Part shown: positions 1 to 7,943 of the stretch, piece after piece
How the letters are laid out: each line of letters opens with the position of its first letter
How positions within the stretch are numbered: position 1 is the stretch's first letter
Origin: Ruminococcus flavefaciens
GTDB taxonomy: Bacteria; Bacillota; Clostridia; Oscillospirales; Ruminococcaceae
Reading direction: 5' to 3'
DNA length: 64,000 nt
NCBI RefSeq assembly: GCF_900143025.1
Contig: NZ_FRCT01000013.1
Span: forward strand, 31,760 to 95,759
Position numbers and translations under genes: made by a program
The notes under the pieces: model-generated
Database searches by the model: none
Seen by the model: only the letters and a program-made list of their open reading frames with translations
Told to the model about the DNA's origin: nothing

Positions 1-2726
1 GATGCCTTATCGCTTGCAGCGATTTCCTTTACTTCCTCAATGAGTCTTTCACGGATTGCCTTCTGACCGAGATACATACCGAGACCGTGCTCAGCGTTGT
101 CCTCGAACAGTGAGTTAGCCCATGCAGGACCGTGGCCGTTTGCATCAACAGTGTATGGTGAAGTAGCAGCAGGACCGCCCCAGATTGAAGAACATCCTGT
201 TGCGTTGGAGATGTACATTCTTGAACCAAAGAGCTGTGTGATGAGTCTTGCATAAGAAGTCTCAGCACAGCCTGCGCATGAACCTGAGAATTCAAGGAGA
301 GGCTTCTTGTACTGGCTGGAGATAACAGTAGCGTCTGTTGCTACATCTGTCTTCTCTGTAACCTTAGCAACACAGTAATCGAATACTGCCTGCTGTGGCT
401 CCTGTGACTCTCTTGGAACCATCTTGAGTGACTTAGTTGGGCAGACACCGATACATACGCCGCAACCCATACAGTCCATAGCAGAAACAGCAAGTGTGTA
501 CTTGTACTCTGTCTTTACGATCGGCTTAGGAGCGATCTTGATGTTCTCAGGAGCAGCAGCAACCTCAGCGTCAGTAAGAGCGAATGGACGGATTGTTGCG
601 TGTGGGCAGACAAATGAACACTTGTTACACTTTGCACAAGTATCCTGATTCCACTCAGGAACCATAACAGCTACGCCACGCTTCTCGTATGCAGAAGCAC
701 CCTGCTCGAATGTACCGTCAACGTGATCTGTGAATGCAGAAACAGGGAGAGTATCACCGAGCATCTTGCCTACAGGGTTCATGATGCCGTCAACCATCTT
801 GACGAGCTTCTCTGGGCCCTCGAGCTTAGCAGGTGCGGAATTATCAACAGCATTTGCCCACTCAGCAGGAACGTCTACCTTAACGTAAGCATTTGCGCCT
901 GCGTCGATAGCCTTCTCGTTCATCTGAACGATCTCGATACCCTTCTTCATGAACTTCTGAGCCTTCTCCTTCATGTAGCCGATTGCCTCAGCCTCAGGAA
1001 GAACCTTTGAAAGTGAGAAGAATGCAGACTGGAGAATTGTATTTGTACGCTTGCCAAGACCGATCTCCTGTGCAAGGTCTATAGCGTTAACCAGATAGAG
1101 CTGGATATTGTTCTTAGCGATATACTGCTTTGTATCAGCTGTGAGGTGCTGATCTAGCTCCTCAGGCTTCCACTGGCAGTTGATAAGGAATACACCGCCC
1201 GGCTTTACGTCGTTGACCATCTTGTAACCCTTGAGGATGTATGATGGGTTATGACAGGCAACAAAGTCAGCCTTGTTTATGTAGTAAGGGCTCTTGATAG
1301 GCTTGTCACCAAAACGAAGGTGTGAGATAGTGATACCGCCTGTCTTCTTTGAGTCATACTGGAAGTATGCCTGAACGTACTTGTCAGTGTGGTCACCGAT
1401 GATCTTGATAGAGTCCTTGTTTGCACCAACAGTACCGTCGCCGCCGAGACCCCAGAACTTGCACTCGATAGTGCCTTCTGCTGCTGTGTTAGGAGCATCT
1501 TCCTCAGCGAGTGAGAGGTTTGTAACATCGTCAACGATACCGAGTGTGAACTGTGGCTTAGGATCAGCCTTAGCGAGCTCTGCATAAACAGCGAATACAG
1601 ATGCAGGAGGAGTATCCTTGGAACCGAGACCGTAACGACCGCCGATTACCTTGATACCAGTTCTGCCTGTAGTATTGAGAGCAGCAACTACATCGAGGTA
1701 AAGTGGCTCACCAAGAGAGCCTGGCTCCTTAGTTCTGTCGAGTACAGCGATTGTCTTAGCTGTTGCAGGGATTGCCTCAACGAGCTTTTCAGCTGAGAAT
1801 GGACGGAACAGGCGAACCTTAACGATACCGACCTTCTCACCCTTCTTGTTAAGGTAGTCGATAACTTCCTCAGCAACGTCGCAGATAGAACCCATTGCAA
1901 CGATAACGCGCTCTGCATCAGGAGCACCGTAGTAATTGAAGAGCTTGTAGTCTGTGCCGAGCTTTGCATTTACCTTGCCCATGTATTCCTCAACGATAGC
2001 AGGAACAGCATTGTAGTAGGAGTTGCAAGCCTCACGGTGCTGGAAGAAGATATCTCCGTTTTCGTGAGAACCACGCATTGTTGGATTTTCAGGATTAAGA
2101 GCACGATCACGGAATGCCTTTACAGCGTCCATATCGCACATTTCCTTCAGATCCTCGTAATCCCATACGGCGATCTTCTGGATCTCGTGAGATGTACGGA
2201 AACCGTCGAAGAAGTTGATGAAAGGAACACGGCTCTTGATCGATGCGAGATGAGCAACAGCAGCGAGATCCATAACTTCCTGTGGGTTTGTCTCAGCGAG
2301 CATTGCAAAACCAGTCTGACGGCAAGCGTAAACGTCGGAGTGGTCACCGAAAATGTTCAGTGCGTGAGAAGCGACGCAACGTGCAGAAACATGGAATACG
2401 CAAGGAAGCAGCTCACCGGCGATCTTGTACATATTCGGGATCATGAGGAGAAGACCCTGTGAAGCAGTATAAGTTGTGGTAAGAGCACCAGCGTTCAGAG
2501 AACCGTGAACAGTACCTGCTGCACCGGCTTCTGACTGCATCTCCTCAACCTTAACGGTAGTGCCGAAAATGTTCTTGACACCCTGAGCAGACCACTGATC
2601 AACATAGTCTGCCATCGGGCTGGAAGGTGTGATCGGATAGATACCGGCAACTTCCGTGAAGGCATAAGAAACATATGCAGCGGCATTATTACCGTCCATT
2701 GTTTTCATTTTTCTTTTGATTGCCAT
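1..2726 (-). CDS. nifJ: Pyruvate:ferredoxin (flavodoxin) oxidoreductase, C-terminus cut by window edge
   Basis: Oxidises pyruvate to acetyl-CoA and CO2 and reduces ferredoxin, the central step of fermentation in anaerobic Firmicutes. The visible 908 codons start at the ATG at 2726, preceded by AGGAGGTCATTCCT. The N-terminal thiamine-diphosphate region carries YPITPSSPMAD. Two ferredoxin-type clusters are visible: DTCAKCNKCSFVCPHA (about residue 695) and MDCMGCGVCIGVCPTK (about 750). SCAGCAET (about 810) supplies cysteines of the proximal cluster. Family members are about 1170-1190 residues, so roughly 270 C-terminal residues lie beyond base 1. It appears monocistronic at this end, with a strong promoter upstream. 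Confidence 0.97.
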   Translation of the reverse strand, partial: MAIKRKMKTMDGNNAAAYVSYAFTEVAGIYPITPSSPMADYVDQWSAQGVKNIFGTTVKVEEMQSEAGAAGTVHGSLNAGALTTTYTASQGLLLMIPNMYKIAGELLPCVFHVSARCVASHALNIFGDHSDVYACRQTGFAMLAETNPQEVMDLAAVAHLASIKSRVPFINFFDGFRTSHEIQKIAVWDYEDLKEMCDMDAVKAFRDRALNPENPTMRGSHENGDIFFQHREACNSYYNAVPAIVEEYMGKVNAKLGTDYKLFNYYGAPDAERVIVAMGSICDVAEEVIDYLNKKGEKVGIVKVRLFRPFSAEKLVEAIPATAKTIAVLDRTKEPGSLGEPLYLDVVAALNTTGRTGIKVIGGRYGLGSKDTPPASVFAVYAELAKADPKPQFTLGIVDDVTNLSLAEEDAPNTAAEGTIECKFWGLGGDGTVGANKDSIKIIGDHTDKYVQAYFQYDSKKTGGITISHLRFGDKPIKSPYYINKADFVACHNPSYILKGYKMVNDVKPGGVFLINCQWKPEELDQHLTADTKQYIAKNNIQLYLVNAIDLAQEIGLGKRTNTILQSAFFSLSKVLPEAEAIGYMKEKAQKFMKKGIEIVQMNEKAIDAGANAYVKVDVPAEWANAVDNSAPAKLEGPEKLVKMVDGIMNPVGKMLGDTLPVSAFTDHVDGTFEQGASAYEKRGVAVMVPEWNQDTCAKCNKCSFVCPHATIRPFALTDAEVAAAPENIKIAPKPIVKTEYKYTLAVSAMDCMGCGVCIGVCPTKSLKMVPRESQEPQQAVFDYCVAKVTEKTDVATDATVISSQYKKPLLEFSGSCAGCAETSYARLITQLFGSRMYISNATGCSSIWGGPAATSPYTVDANGHGPAWANSLFEDNAEHGLGMYLGQKAIRERLIEEVKEIAASDKA

Positions 2727-2812
2727 AGGAATGACCTCCTAAAATAGTATTAAATTTAGGTTATAGGAATGTTTAACGGGACGAGCGTTAACCATGTATA
2801 ACTACGGTATCT

Positions 2813-2841
2813 ATTATATCACAAAACATATTTTTTGTAAA
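2813..2841 (-). promoter_or_regulatory. Sigma-A promoter of nifJ
   Basis: On the minus strand TTTACA (2841-2836) and a perfect TATAAT (2818-2813) are separated by 17 bases. The start codon lies about 80 bases downstream, leaving an untranslated leader of moderate length in which I see no recognised riboswitch. Confidence 0.8.
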
Positions 2842-3041
2842 CACCTTTTTTTGCTCTGTGATACAAAGTTATCAAGCGTATTTTGCGCAATTTGCCTATA
2901 TTCCAATGAATTTGACAAACTTTTGGCAATTGGGAAAATGCTAATTTGTACAAGTGTCAGGATAAAAAAATAAGTATTGTAAAAATTGTTGTATAAGTTT
3001 GGGGTAAACTTGTGCATAATAACAAAAGTTGGCGATTATAC

Positions 3042-3070
3042 TTGACGGAAAGTCGGAAATAAGGTATAAT
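3042..3070 (+). promoter_or_regulatory. Sigma-A promoter of a short non-coding unit
   Basis: TTGACG (3042-3047), a 17-base spacer and TATAAT (3065-3070) form a near-consensus promoter. No plausible gene follows. A strong intrinsic terminator occurs about 100 bases downstream, which makes this the promoter of a candidate small RNA. Confidence 0.75.
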
Positions 3071-3076
3071 AACTAC

Positions 3077-3198
3077 AGTGTTAAATAATCTTTAATTATT
3101 AACACTCGTTTTGTTGTCTCCTTTCTTTTGTTCTACACATATTTATTTTCATCTGTTTATCTAAAACAAGCAAGGTTTTTACCTTGCTTATTTTTTTG
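3077..3198 (+). ncRNA. Candidate small regulatory RNA with anti-Shine-Dalgarno segment
   Basis: The unit has a strong promoter and no reading frame with a ribosome site. A 5' stem-loop is made by AGTGTTAA (3077-3084) and TTAACACT (3099-3106), extended by an AT-rich inner stem with one bulge. A long unpaired pyrimidine-rich segment follows and contains TCTCCTTTC (3117-3125), the complement of GAAAGGAGA. The end is an intrinsic terminator: AAGCAAGGT (3068+100 to 3176), TTTT loop, ACCTTGCTT, then seven T. This 5' hairpin, C/U-rich seed and terminator plan is typical of trans-acting Firmicute sRNAs such as RsaE, but I cannot assign it to a named family. Confidence 0.6.
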
Positions 3199-3276
3199 TC
3201 AGCGCAAACTGAGCCGGCTTGAGCGCTTGCCACGTTGTCGCTCGTAAACTCGCTCACTCTTTTCAAAGCAGTTAAT

Positions 3277-3421
3277 TGTACTTCACCTTACGGCACTTTT
3301 ATTGGCGGGCGGCTAAGGGATAACGGCTTGCGGGCGGATAATATCCGCCCCTACTACTCGCTGCTCTCTATTCAGTAATCACTATTTAATGACGGGCTGT
3401 CGAGGACGCCAGCCCCTACAG
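3277..3421. repeat. Dispersed GTAGGGG palindromic repeats (two copies) with shared flank
   Basis: Two inverted copies of a hairpin family occur here: CGGGCGGATAATATCCGC.. (3331-3354, ending CCCCTAC) and a second at 3391-3421 ending AGCCCCTACAG. The flank around 3277-3310 (TTGTACTTC..TTACGGCAC..TTTTATT) recurs at about 58349-58380. The second palindrome runs into the end of spoVAC, and its CTA supplies that gene's stop codon. Related copies lie at 41147-41217 and 58029-58325. Confidence 0.75.
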
Positions 3422-3856
3422 GGTTACGAAGTAATATATGAGCCCGTACAGCGTTGCGGCTGAGCAGCCGAAAAGTATTACGGGACCTGCAATAGTGAAT
3501 ATTTTTGCTCCTACGCCAAGTATGGGACCTTCTGATCTCGCCTCGACAGCGCAGGAGCTTATTGCGTTTGAAAAGCCTGTGATAGGTACGAGAGTTCCTG
3601 CGCCTGCGTGCTTTGCAAGCTTTTCGTACCAGCCGAGACCTGTGCACACAGAGCTGAGTCCCACAAGTATTATGGAGGTCCATGTGCCTGCTTCTGTGCG
3701 GTCGAGTCCGTAGGCTTGCAGCAATGAGAGTATTATCTCACCGAGAGCACATATGGCTCCGCCCACGATAAATGCAAAGGGGATATTTATTTTAGAATTG
3801 GACTTTGGCGAAGCCTGCCGCGTCATATCGCTGTAAAGCTCGGGTGTTATTTTCAT
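3416..3856 (-). CDS. spoVAC: Stage V sporulation protein AC
   Basis: A 146-residue multipass membrane protein, the usual length for SpoVAC. In spore formers the SpoVA channel loads dipicolinic acid into the forespore and releases it at germination. Hydrophobic helices lie at about residues 25-50, 55-75 and 115-145. The family signature is clear in VPITGFSNAISS, then EARSEGPILGVGAKIF. The start has a good AAAGGAG site. No spoVAD or spoVAEB lies next to it, unlike the Bacillus operon. A sigma-G-like promoter sits just upstream, and spoIIID is divergent. The stop codon lies in a dispersed repeat. Confidence 0.9.
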   Translation of the reverse strand: MKITPELYSDMTRQASPKSNSKINIPFAFIVGGAICALGEIILSLLQAYGLDRTEAGTWTSIILVGLSSVCTGLGWYEKLAKHAGAGTLVPITGFSNAISSCAVEARSEGPILGVGAKIFTIAGPVILFGCSAATLYGLIYYFVTL

Positions 3857-3875
3857 AGTATCAACTCCTTTGCTT

Positions 3876-3905
3876 TATTATGTGTTGATGACCATGTAAT
3901 ATTCA
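3876..3905 (-). promoter_or_regulatory. Forespore (sigma-G/sigma-F type) promoter of spoVAC
   Basis: On the minus strand TGAATA (3905-3900), 17 bases and CATAATA (3882-3876) match the known forespore consensus (G/T)nATA - N17 - CATnnTA closely. It ends about 20 bases before the spoVAC start codon. There is no good sigma-A promoter in the same interval. spoVAC belongs to the sigma-G regulon in Bacillus, so the match is biologically coherent. Confidence 0.6.
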
Positions 3906-4013
3906 TAACTGTGTTCAAAGCCGTTTGGTGCGTTGTTTACAGCGCTTTTAGTTTCATATCATTTCTCTCTTCGGCATATACATTAATAAACGAAAGAGAA
4001 AGAGGTGATATGT

Positions 4014-4292
4014 TTGAAAACACAGCCAGAAGGGCGTGCGGTCATGCTCGGAAGGTATATTATCGAAAACAGGACTACTGTACGCGGTGCTGCTAAGAAC
4101 TTCGGCATCTCAAAAAGCACAGTACATAAAGATGTAAGCGAAAGGCTGAAGCAGGAGGATCCTGAGCTGTACGAAAAAGTGAAGGACATACTCGAAATAA
4201 ACAAGAAGGAAAGACATATCCGCGGAGGTCTGGCTACCAAGCGGAAATATGCCGAAATAGCCTGTCACAGGAAGAATAATATATACAGATAG
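4014..4292 (+). CDS. spoIIID: Sporulation transcriptional regulator SpoIIID
   Basis: A mother-cell DNA-binding regulator that in Bacillus modulates many sigma-E genes and helps make sigma-K. The protein is about 92 residues. It has the family's helix-turn-helix, including TVRGAAKNFGISKSTVHKDV, then SERLKQEDPELYEKVKDIL and a basic tail starting RHIRGGLATKRKY. I chose the TTG at 4014 because AGAGGTG (4001-4007) is correctly spaced for it. The GTG at 4005 lies inside that ribosome site. A weak sigma-E-like TATACATT occurs at about 3977-3984. It is monocistronic and shares a terminator with the convergent ABC operon. Confidence 0.92.
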   Translation: MKTQPEGRAVMLGRYIIENRTTVRGAAKNFGISKSTVHKDVSERLKQEDPELYEKVKDILEINKKERHIRGGLATKRKYAEIACHRKNNIYR

Positions 4293-4294
4293 AA

Positions 4295-4325
4295 AAAGCA
4301 GCATCTTTCGATGCTGCTTTATTAC
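4295..4325. terminator. Bidirectional terminator between spoIIID and the DUF4340 gene
   Basis: An 11-bp perfect stem AAAGCAGCATC (4295-4305) and GATGCTGCTTT (4310-4320) with a TTTC loop. The T-run is longer on the minus strand (CTTTTTCT), so it ends the ABC transporter operon and probably spoIIID as well. Confidence 0.85.
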
Positions 4326-5696
4326 TTATATGCCTGCAAGTTTTTTGAACTTGATATAGAACTCGCTGACTGAGTTTCTTCCTGTCAGTGAAGTTTCGTC
4401 AACGTAAGCGCCGATGTACTTGCCGTCGCGGAATACATAATAATTTGTATCCTCGCCCTTGACAAGGTCTATCTTCATGGTCTTGCCGTCATTGAAGCTG
4501 TATTCGGCTGTCATGAACGGATCTTTGAGCTCAGGCTTTGCGTTAACGTCTGTGCCTGTGAATTTCAGTACTGATAATGCAGTGAAGAAGTTGTTGAAAG
4601 CAACGTAGTTCTCTGTGGGACCAAAGTCAACGTCCTTGCCGTTGTACTTGCACTTCATATTCGAGATATCGACCTCGCAGGTGTCGGTGTTGCCCATATA
4701 GCTGAACTTGAAACTGTTTACGTTGGTCGAACTTGCCGAAACATAATTGCGTACGATGTAATTATACGGGAGAGCCTGTGCGATGTCAAGGTCATCCTTG
4801 TAATAAAGCTCGACCTGTTCATCGTCTATAAGCACGAAGCAGTATGTGGGATCGTCTTCGTTTGCACTGATAAGAATGTGATGCTCGCTGCCGTCTTTTC
4901 CCTTAACGACTACATCGCCGTATGGCTTGTCAAAGCCGTATTTTGAAAGGTCGTCAAGCTTTTCGTCAAGCATTTCCTCTGCTTCGAGACGAACGAGGTT
5001 GTTGAGAGCGGCTGTTACGGCAGTCTGGTCAAGTTCAATATCGGAGTACTCCTTAGGGAGTGACCACATCTGAGTGTCTGTATCAAGTGTAAGGTCGCAG
5101 AGCACCTTGCCGTCCTTATAGGTGGTTATCTGCTTGATATCGTAAAGCGAATAGGGGACGATCATCTTGTCCTTGAGGAGAAGCCTGTCAAGCTTCAGCA
5201 CACTTCCGTGCTTTGCGTCAACGGCATAGACATTCTTCTTGCCGTCAACGGTGACGTAGTAATATTCGCCTGTGGGGCTCTCGCTGCCTATGCATATGGT
5301 GTGTGTGCCCGAAGGATTTGTCAACTCTATCTTATCGGGAGCGTCAAGACCGTACATTGCGAGCTTTTCATCTGTTACAGCACCGTAATTGGTAGCGGCT
5401 TTGAGGTCTGAAAGATAAGTGCATACGAGCTGGCAGTAGTCCTGGTCAAGAGCAAACTCGTTATTGCTGAGAGTCCATACATCGTCGGTCTTTTCGGCGG
5501 TATATGACTCGCTGCCCTTTGAGAAAACTATCTTTGTAGGGCTGTAGGGGTCAAAATTGAAGAGCACATTTTCTGCAAGCTCTTCCTTTGCCTGCTGTTT
5601 TGTCTTGTCCTTGTGATCTTTTGCGGCAAGGTAAAATCCGATGGAAGCACCTGCCATGAGAACAAGGGCGATAAGCGCGATAATTATTTTTTTCAT
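4326..5696 (-). CDS. DUF4340 domain protein, membrane-anchored
   Basis: A 456-residue protein with one N-terminal membrane segment (about residues 4-26) and a large extracytoplasmic part made of repeated beta-rich segments such as DDVWTLSNNEFALDQDY and MYGLDAPDKIELTN. These mark the DUF4340 family. Its start overlaps or abuts the end of the GldG-like gene at 5696, so it is the last gene of a four-gene operon with an ABC ATPase, permease and GldG-like protein. DUF4340 proteins regularly accompany GldG-type transporters. Their molecular role is not established, so I assign only an accessory part in this complex. Confidence 0.85.
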   Translation of the reverse strand: MKKIIIALIALVLMAGASIGFYLAAKDHKDKTKQQAKEELAENVLFNFDPYSPTKIVFSKGSESYTAEKTDDVWTLSNNEFALDQDYCQLVCTYLSDLKAATNYGAVTDEKLAMYGLDAPDKIELTNPSGTHTICIGSESPTGEYYYVTVDGKKNVYAVDAKHGSVLKLDRLLLKDKMIVPYSLYDIKQITTYKDGKVLCDLTLDTDTQMWSLPKEYSDIELDQTAVTAALNNLVRLEAEEMLDEKLDDLSKYGFDKPYGDVVVKGKDGSEHHILISANEDDPTYCFVLIDDEQVELYYKDDLDIAQALPYNYIVRNYVSASSTNVNSFKFSYMGNTDTCEVDISNMKCKYNGKDVDFGPTENYVAFNNFFTALSVLKFTGTDVNAKPELKDPFMTAEYSFNDGKTMKIDLVKGEDTNYYVFRDGKYIGAYVDETSLTGRNSVSEFYIKFKKLAGI

Positions 5697-7201
5697 CAGG
5701 AATGTCTCCTTTTAAGCCATACAGCTACACCGATGATAGCGAGGAGAGCCGGGATAACGTAAACCAAGGCGATAACAGTTGTTGCTTCCTTGTTATCCTT
5801 AAAGGCAATGTGGTCGTAGGAGTTGAACTTGTTTCCTATACCGAACTGTATATCGCTGTCGTAGAGCCATGTGTTGCTGAAGGTAGCAAGCATATTGGTA
5901 CCGCTTATGGAAGGCGCGATAACATCGCTGTCGATTATAGATGTTGTACCGAATACGATCATTTTGCCGCCTGTAGTCTTATTGTATGAATAGTAGCCGA
6001 AGTCAAGGTCCATTCCGCTGAGGAGATCATTTGCCTGCTGTGCGGTGATGTTGTCGCCGCCCATTGCCTTGCTGACTGTTGTGTAGTTGCCTGCATCCGA
6101 TACGTTCTTTACAATAGATGAACGCTCTGTGTAAGCAGCGCCGGGGAAGCTGTCCTCGGGGATCTCGGTAAGGCTTCGTGTATTTGCGATACCTGCGACA
6201 TATGCACCCTGACTGATAAGCTCGTTAAGGTCAGAGGTAATGTCCTGAGTGAATTCGTCGTTGTATCTTGAACCTGCGGGGTACTCAACACGGAAGTAAT
6301 TCTCGACCTGCTTATCGTCTCTGTCGTGGAGCATATTAGCTGGCAGAGACTCGGTAACGTAGTTGTAATCGAGGATAAGTCCGAATTTTTCCATTACGTT
6401 CTCTATGTTGTAGAAGCGTCCCTTTGTGTCGCATGGGTCGATGAGGAAGGAAAGTGAACCGCCGTTGTCTGCGTACTCGTTGAGGAGATCCTTTTCCTTG
6501 TCTGTGATATCCTTCTGAGGACCTGCAAGATAGATTATCTTTGCGTTGTCTGGGATAACGCCTGCCTTGTCGAGGTCAAGCTCCTGAACATCGTAGTCCT
6601 TGGATTTGAGCTGGTTTGCGTATATTGAGAAGTTGTCGTTTATAGACTTTTCTCCGTGACCTGTAAGGAAATATATTGTAGGGAGAGAACCGCTTGAGCA
6701 AATGGAGATAGCTGCTGCAAGGAGCTCTTCGCCTGCGTACTGCTTTTCGCCCTTTGAGGACTTCTGGAATACCTTTGAGGCGCTTATCTTCTTTGTAACG
6801 TTGTTGCACTTTACAAAGATATCACATTCCTTTGTACCGAGATTGCCCTCGGGGTCAAGGCTGCTTGCGAGTGAAGCATTTTCATTTGGGTCGAAGCAGG
6901 TGAGTTTGATATTGTCATACTCGTCAAGCTGAGTGAGAGTATGATAAAGGGGAAGAAATTCCGAGGCTTCGGCTTCATGGAAGTATGCAAGCTTTGAGAG
7001 ATAGTAGATATCTATATGCTTGTCGGAATTGTCAGCGATGAGCTGCTTTGTCTTGTCGCTGAGGGTGTACTTCTTTGAAGGTGTCATATCATAGCCTTTG
7101 TCGTAAAAGCTTACGATAAGGTTTATCGGTATGAATACAACAAGTACAAGTATTGCCATTATGAAGGCTATGGTATTGGTAAAGTTCTTTTTCTTCTTCA
7201 T
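5696..7201 (-). CDS. GldG-like extracytoplasmic ABC transporter component
   Basis: A 501-residue protein with an N-terminal membrane anchor (about 12-32), a long extracellular region and a C-terminal membrane helix (about 475-495) ending in KRRHS. The middle contains the GldG-type fold: TIYFLTGHGEKS followed by KIIYLAGPQKDITDKEKDLL, then GGSLSFLIDP. It follows the permease by six bases and overlaps the DUF4340 gene. In Bacteroidetes, GldA, GldF and GldG are linked to gliding. In Clostridia the same arrangement is common but its substrate is unknown. Confidence 0.85.
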   Translation of the reverse strand: MKKKKNFTNTIAFIMAILVLVVFIPINLIVSFYDKGYDMTPSKKYTLSDKTKQLIADNSDKHIDIYYLSKLAYFHEAEASEFLPLYHTLTQLDEYDNIKLTCFDPNENASLASSLDPEGNLGTKECDIFVKCNNVTKKISASKVFQKSSKGEKQYAGEELLAAAISICSSGSLPTIYFLTGHGEKSINDNFSIYANQLKSKDYDVQELDLDKAGVIPDNAKIIYLAGPQKDITDKEKDLLNEYADNGGSLSFLIDPCDTKGRFYNIENVMEKFGLILDYNYVTESLPANMLHDRDDKQVENYFRVEYPAGSRYNDEFTQDITSDLNELISQGAYVAGIANTRSLTEIPEDSFPGAAYTERSSIVKNVSDAGNYTTVSKAMGGDNITAQQANDLLSGMDLDFGYYSYNKTTGGKMIVFGTTSIIDSDVIAPSISGTNMLATFSNTWLYDSDIQFGIGNKFNSYDHIAFKDNKEATTVIALVYVIPALLAIIGVAVWLKRRHS

Positions 7202-7207
7202 ATCAGC

Positions 7208-7942
7208 TTACCCCCTGTTCCAACGTCTTTTCTCGATGGAGATGTATGTCCATGCGAGGAAAACTATTATTACAGAGCCGAAGAATACCATGTCGGAAAG
7301 ACGAATGAAGCCCTCAGAGAAGTATGCAAATCTTGGCTGTGCTGCGAATGCGTATATTACCGACTGTATCTTTGGGTACTGTGCGATAAAAGGTGTGTTT
7401 GAAAAGTCGTCAACGAAGAGAAGCACGAACATTATGATCTCGTCAATGATGAATGCCAGCAGGAGAGACTCGGTAAGCGATGATATGAACATACCGACTG
7501 CGATATACATGGTTCCCCAGAAGAAGATACCTATGTATGCACAAATGAGCTGGCTTACGATGACCTCTCCCTTCATTGCTGTGAGGATAGGGAAGAAGGC
7601 TGTTCCGAGAAGCATGAAAATGTAAACGGTAACGTTTGCGAAGAACTTTGCCATTACTATTTTAAATACGCTGACAGGTGATGTCATCAGCAGTACCTCT
7701 GTACCGTTCTTGCGTTCCTCGGCAAAGGTCCTGATAGTCAGGATAGGTATAAGGAATATGAAATAGATGATTACGGAATAGAACATCTCCGTGAAAGAGA
7801 ATGCCCATGTGTTGGTTCCCTCCAGATTGGATATACCGATCGAAAAGCTGAGAGAGAACAGCAGCATGAAGAGTGCTGCAAAAGCGTAAGCGAAAGGAGT
7901 GTAGAAGAATGATTGCAGCTCCTTCTTATAAATAGGAAACAT
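7208..7942 (-). CDS. ABC-2 type transporter permease, GldF-like
   Basis: About 244 residues with six hydrophobic helices, the ABC-2 permease plan. It opens MFPIYKKELQSFFYTPFAYA, typical of the GldF group, and carries RTFAEERKNGTEVLLMTSPV in the first cytoplasmic loop. I start it at the ATG at 7942, one base after the stop of the ATPase gene. A longer frame upstream reads through ATPase sequence and is not credible. The ribosome site lies inside the 3' end of the ATPase gene, which suggests translational coupling. It should form the membrane channel of the four-gene system. Confidence 0.9.
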   Translation of the reverse strand: MFPIYKKELQSFFYTPFAYAFAALFMLLFSLSFSIGISNLEGTNTWAFSFTEMFYSVIIYFIFLIPILTIRTFAEERKNGTEVLLMTSPVSVFKIVMAKFFANVTVYIFMLLGTAFFPILTAMKGEVIVSQLICAYIGIFFWGTMYIAVGMFISSLTESLLLAFIIDEIIMFVLLFVDDFSNTPFIAQYPKIQSVIYAFAAQPRFAYFSEGFIRLSDMVFFGSVIIVFLAWTYISIEKRRWNRG

Positions 7943-7943
7943 C

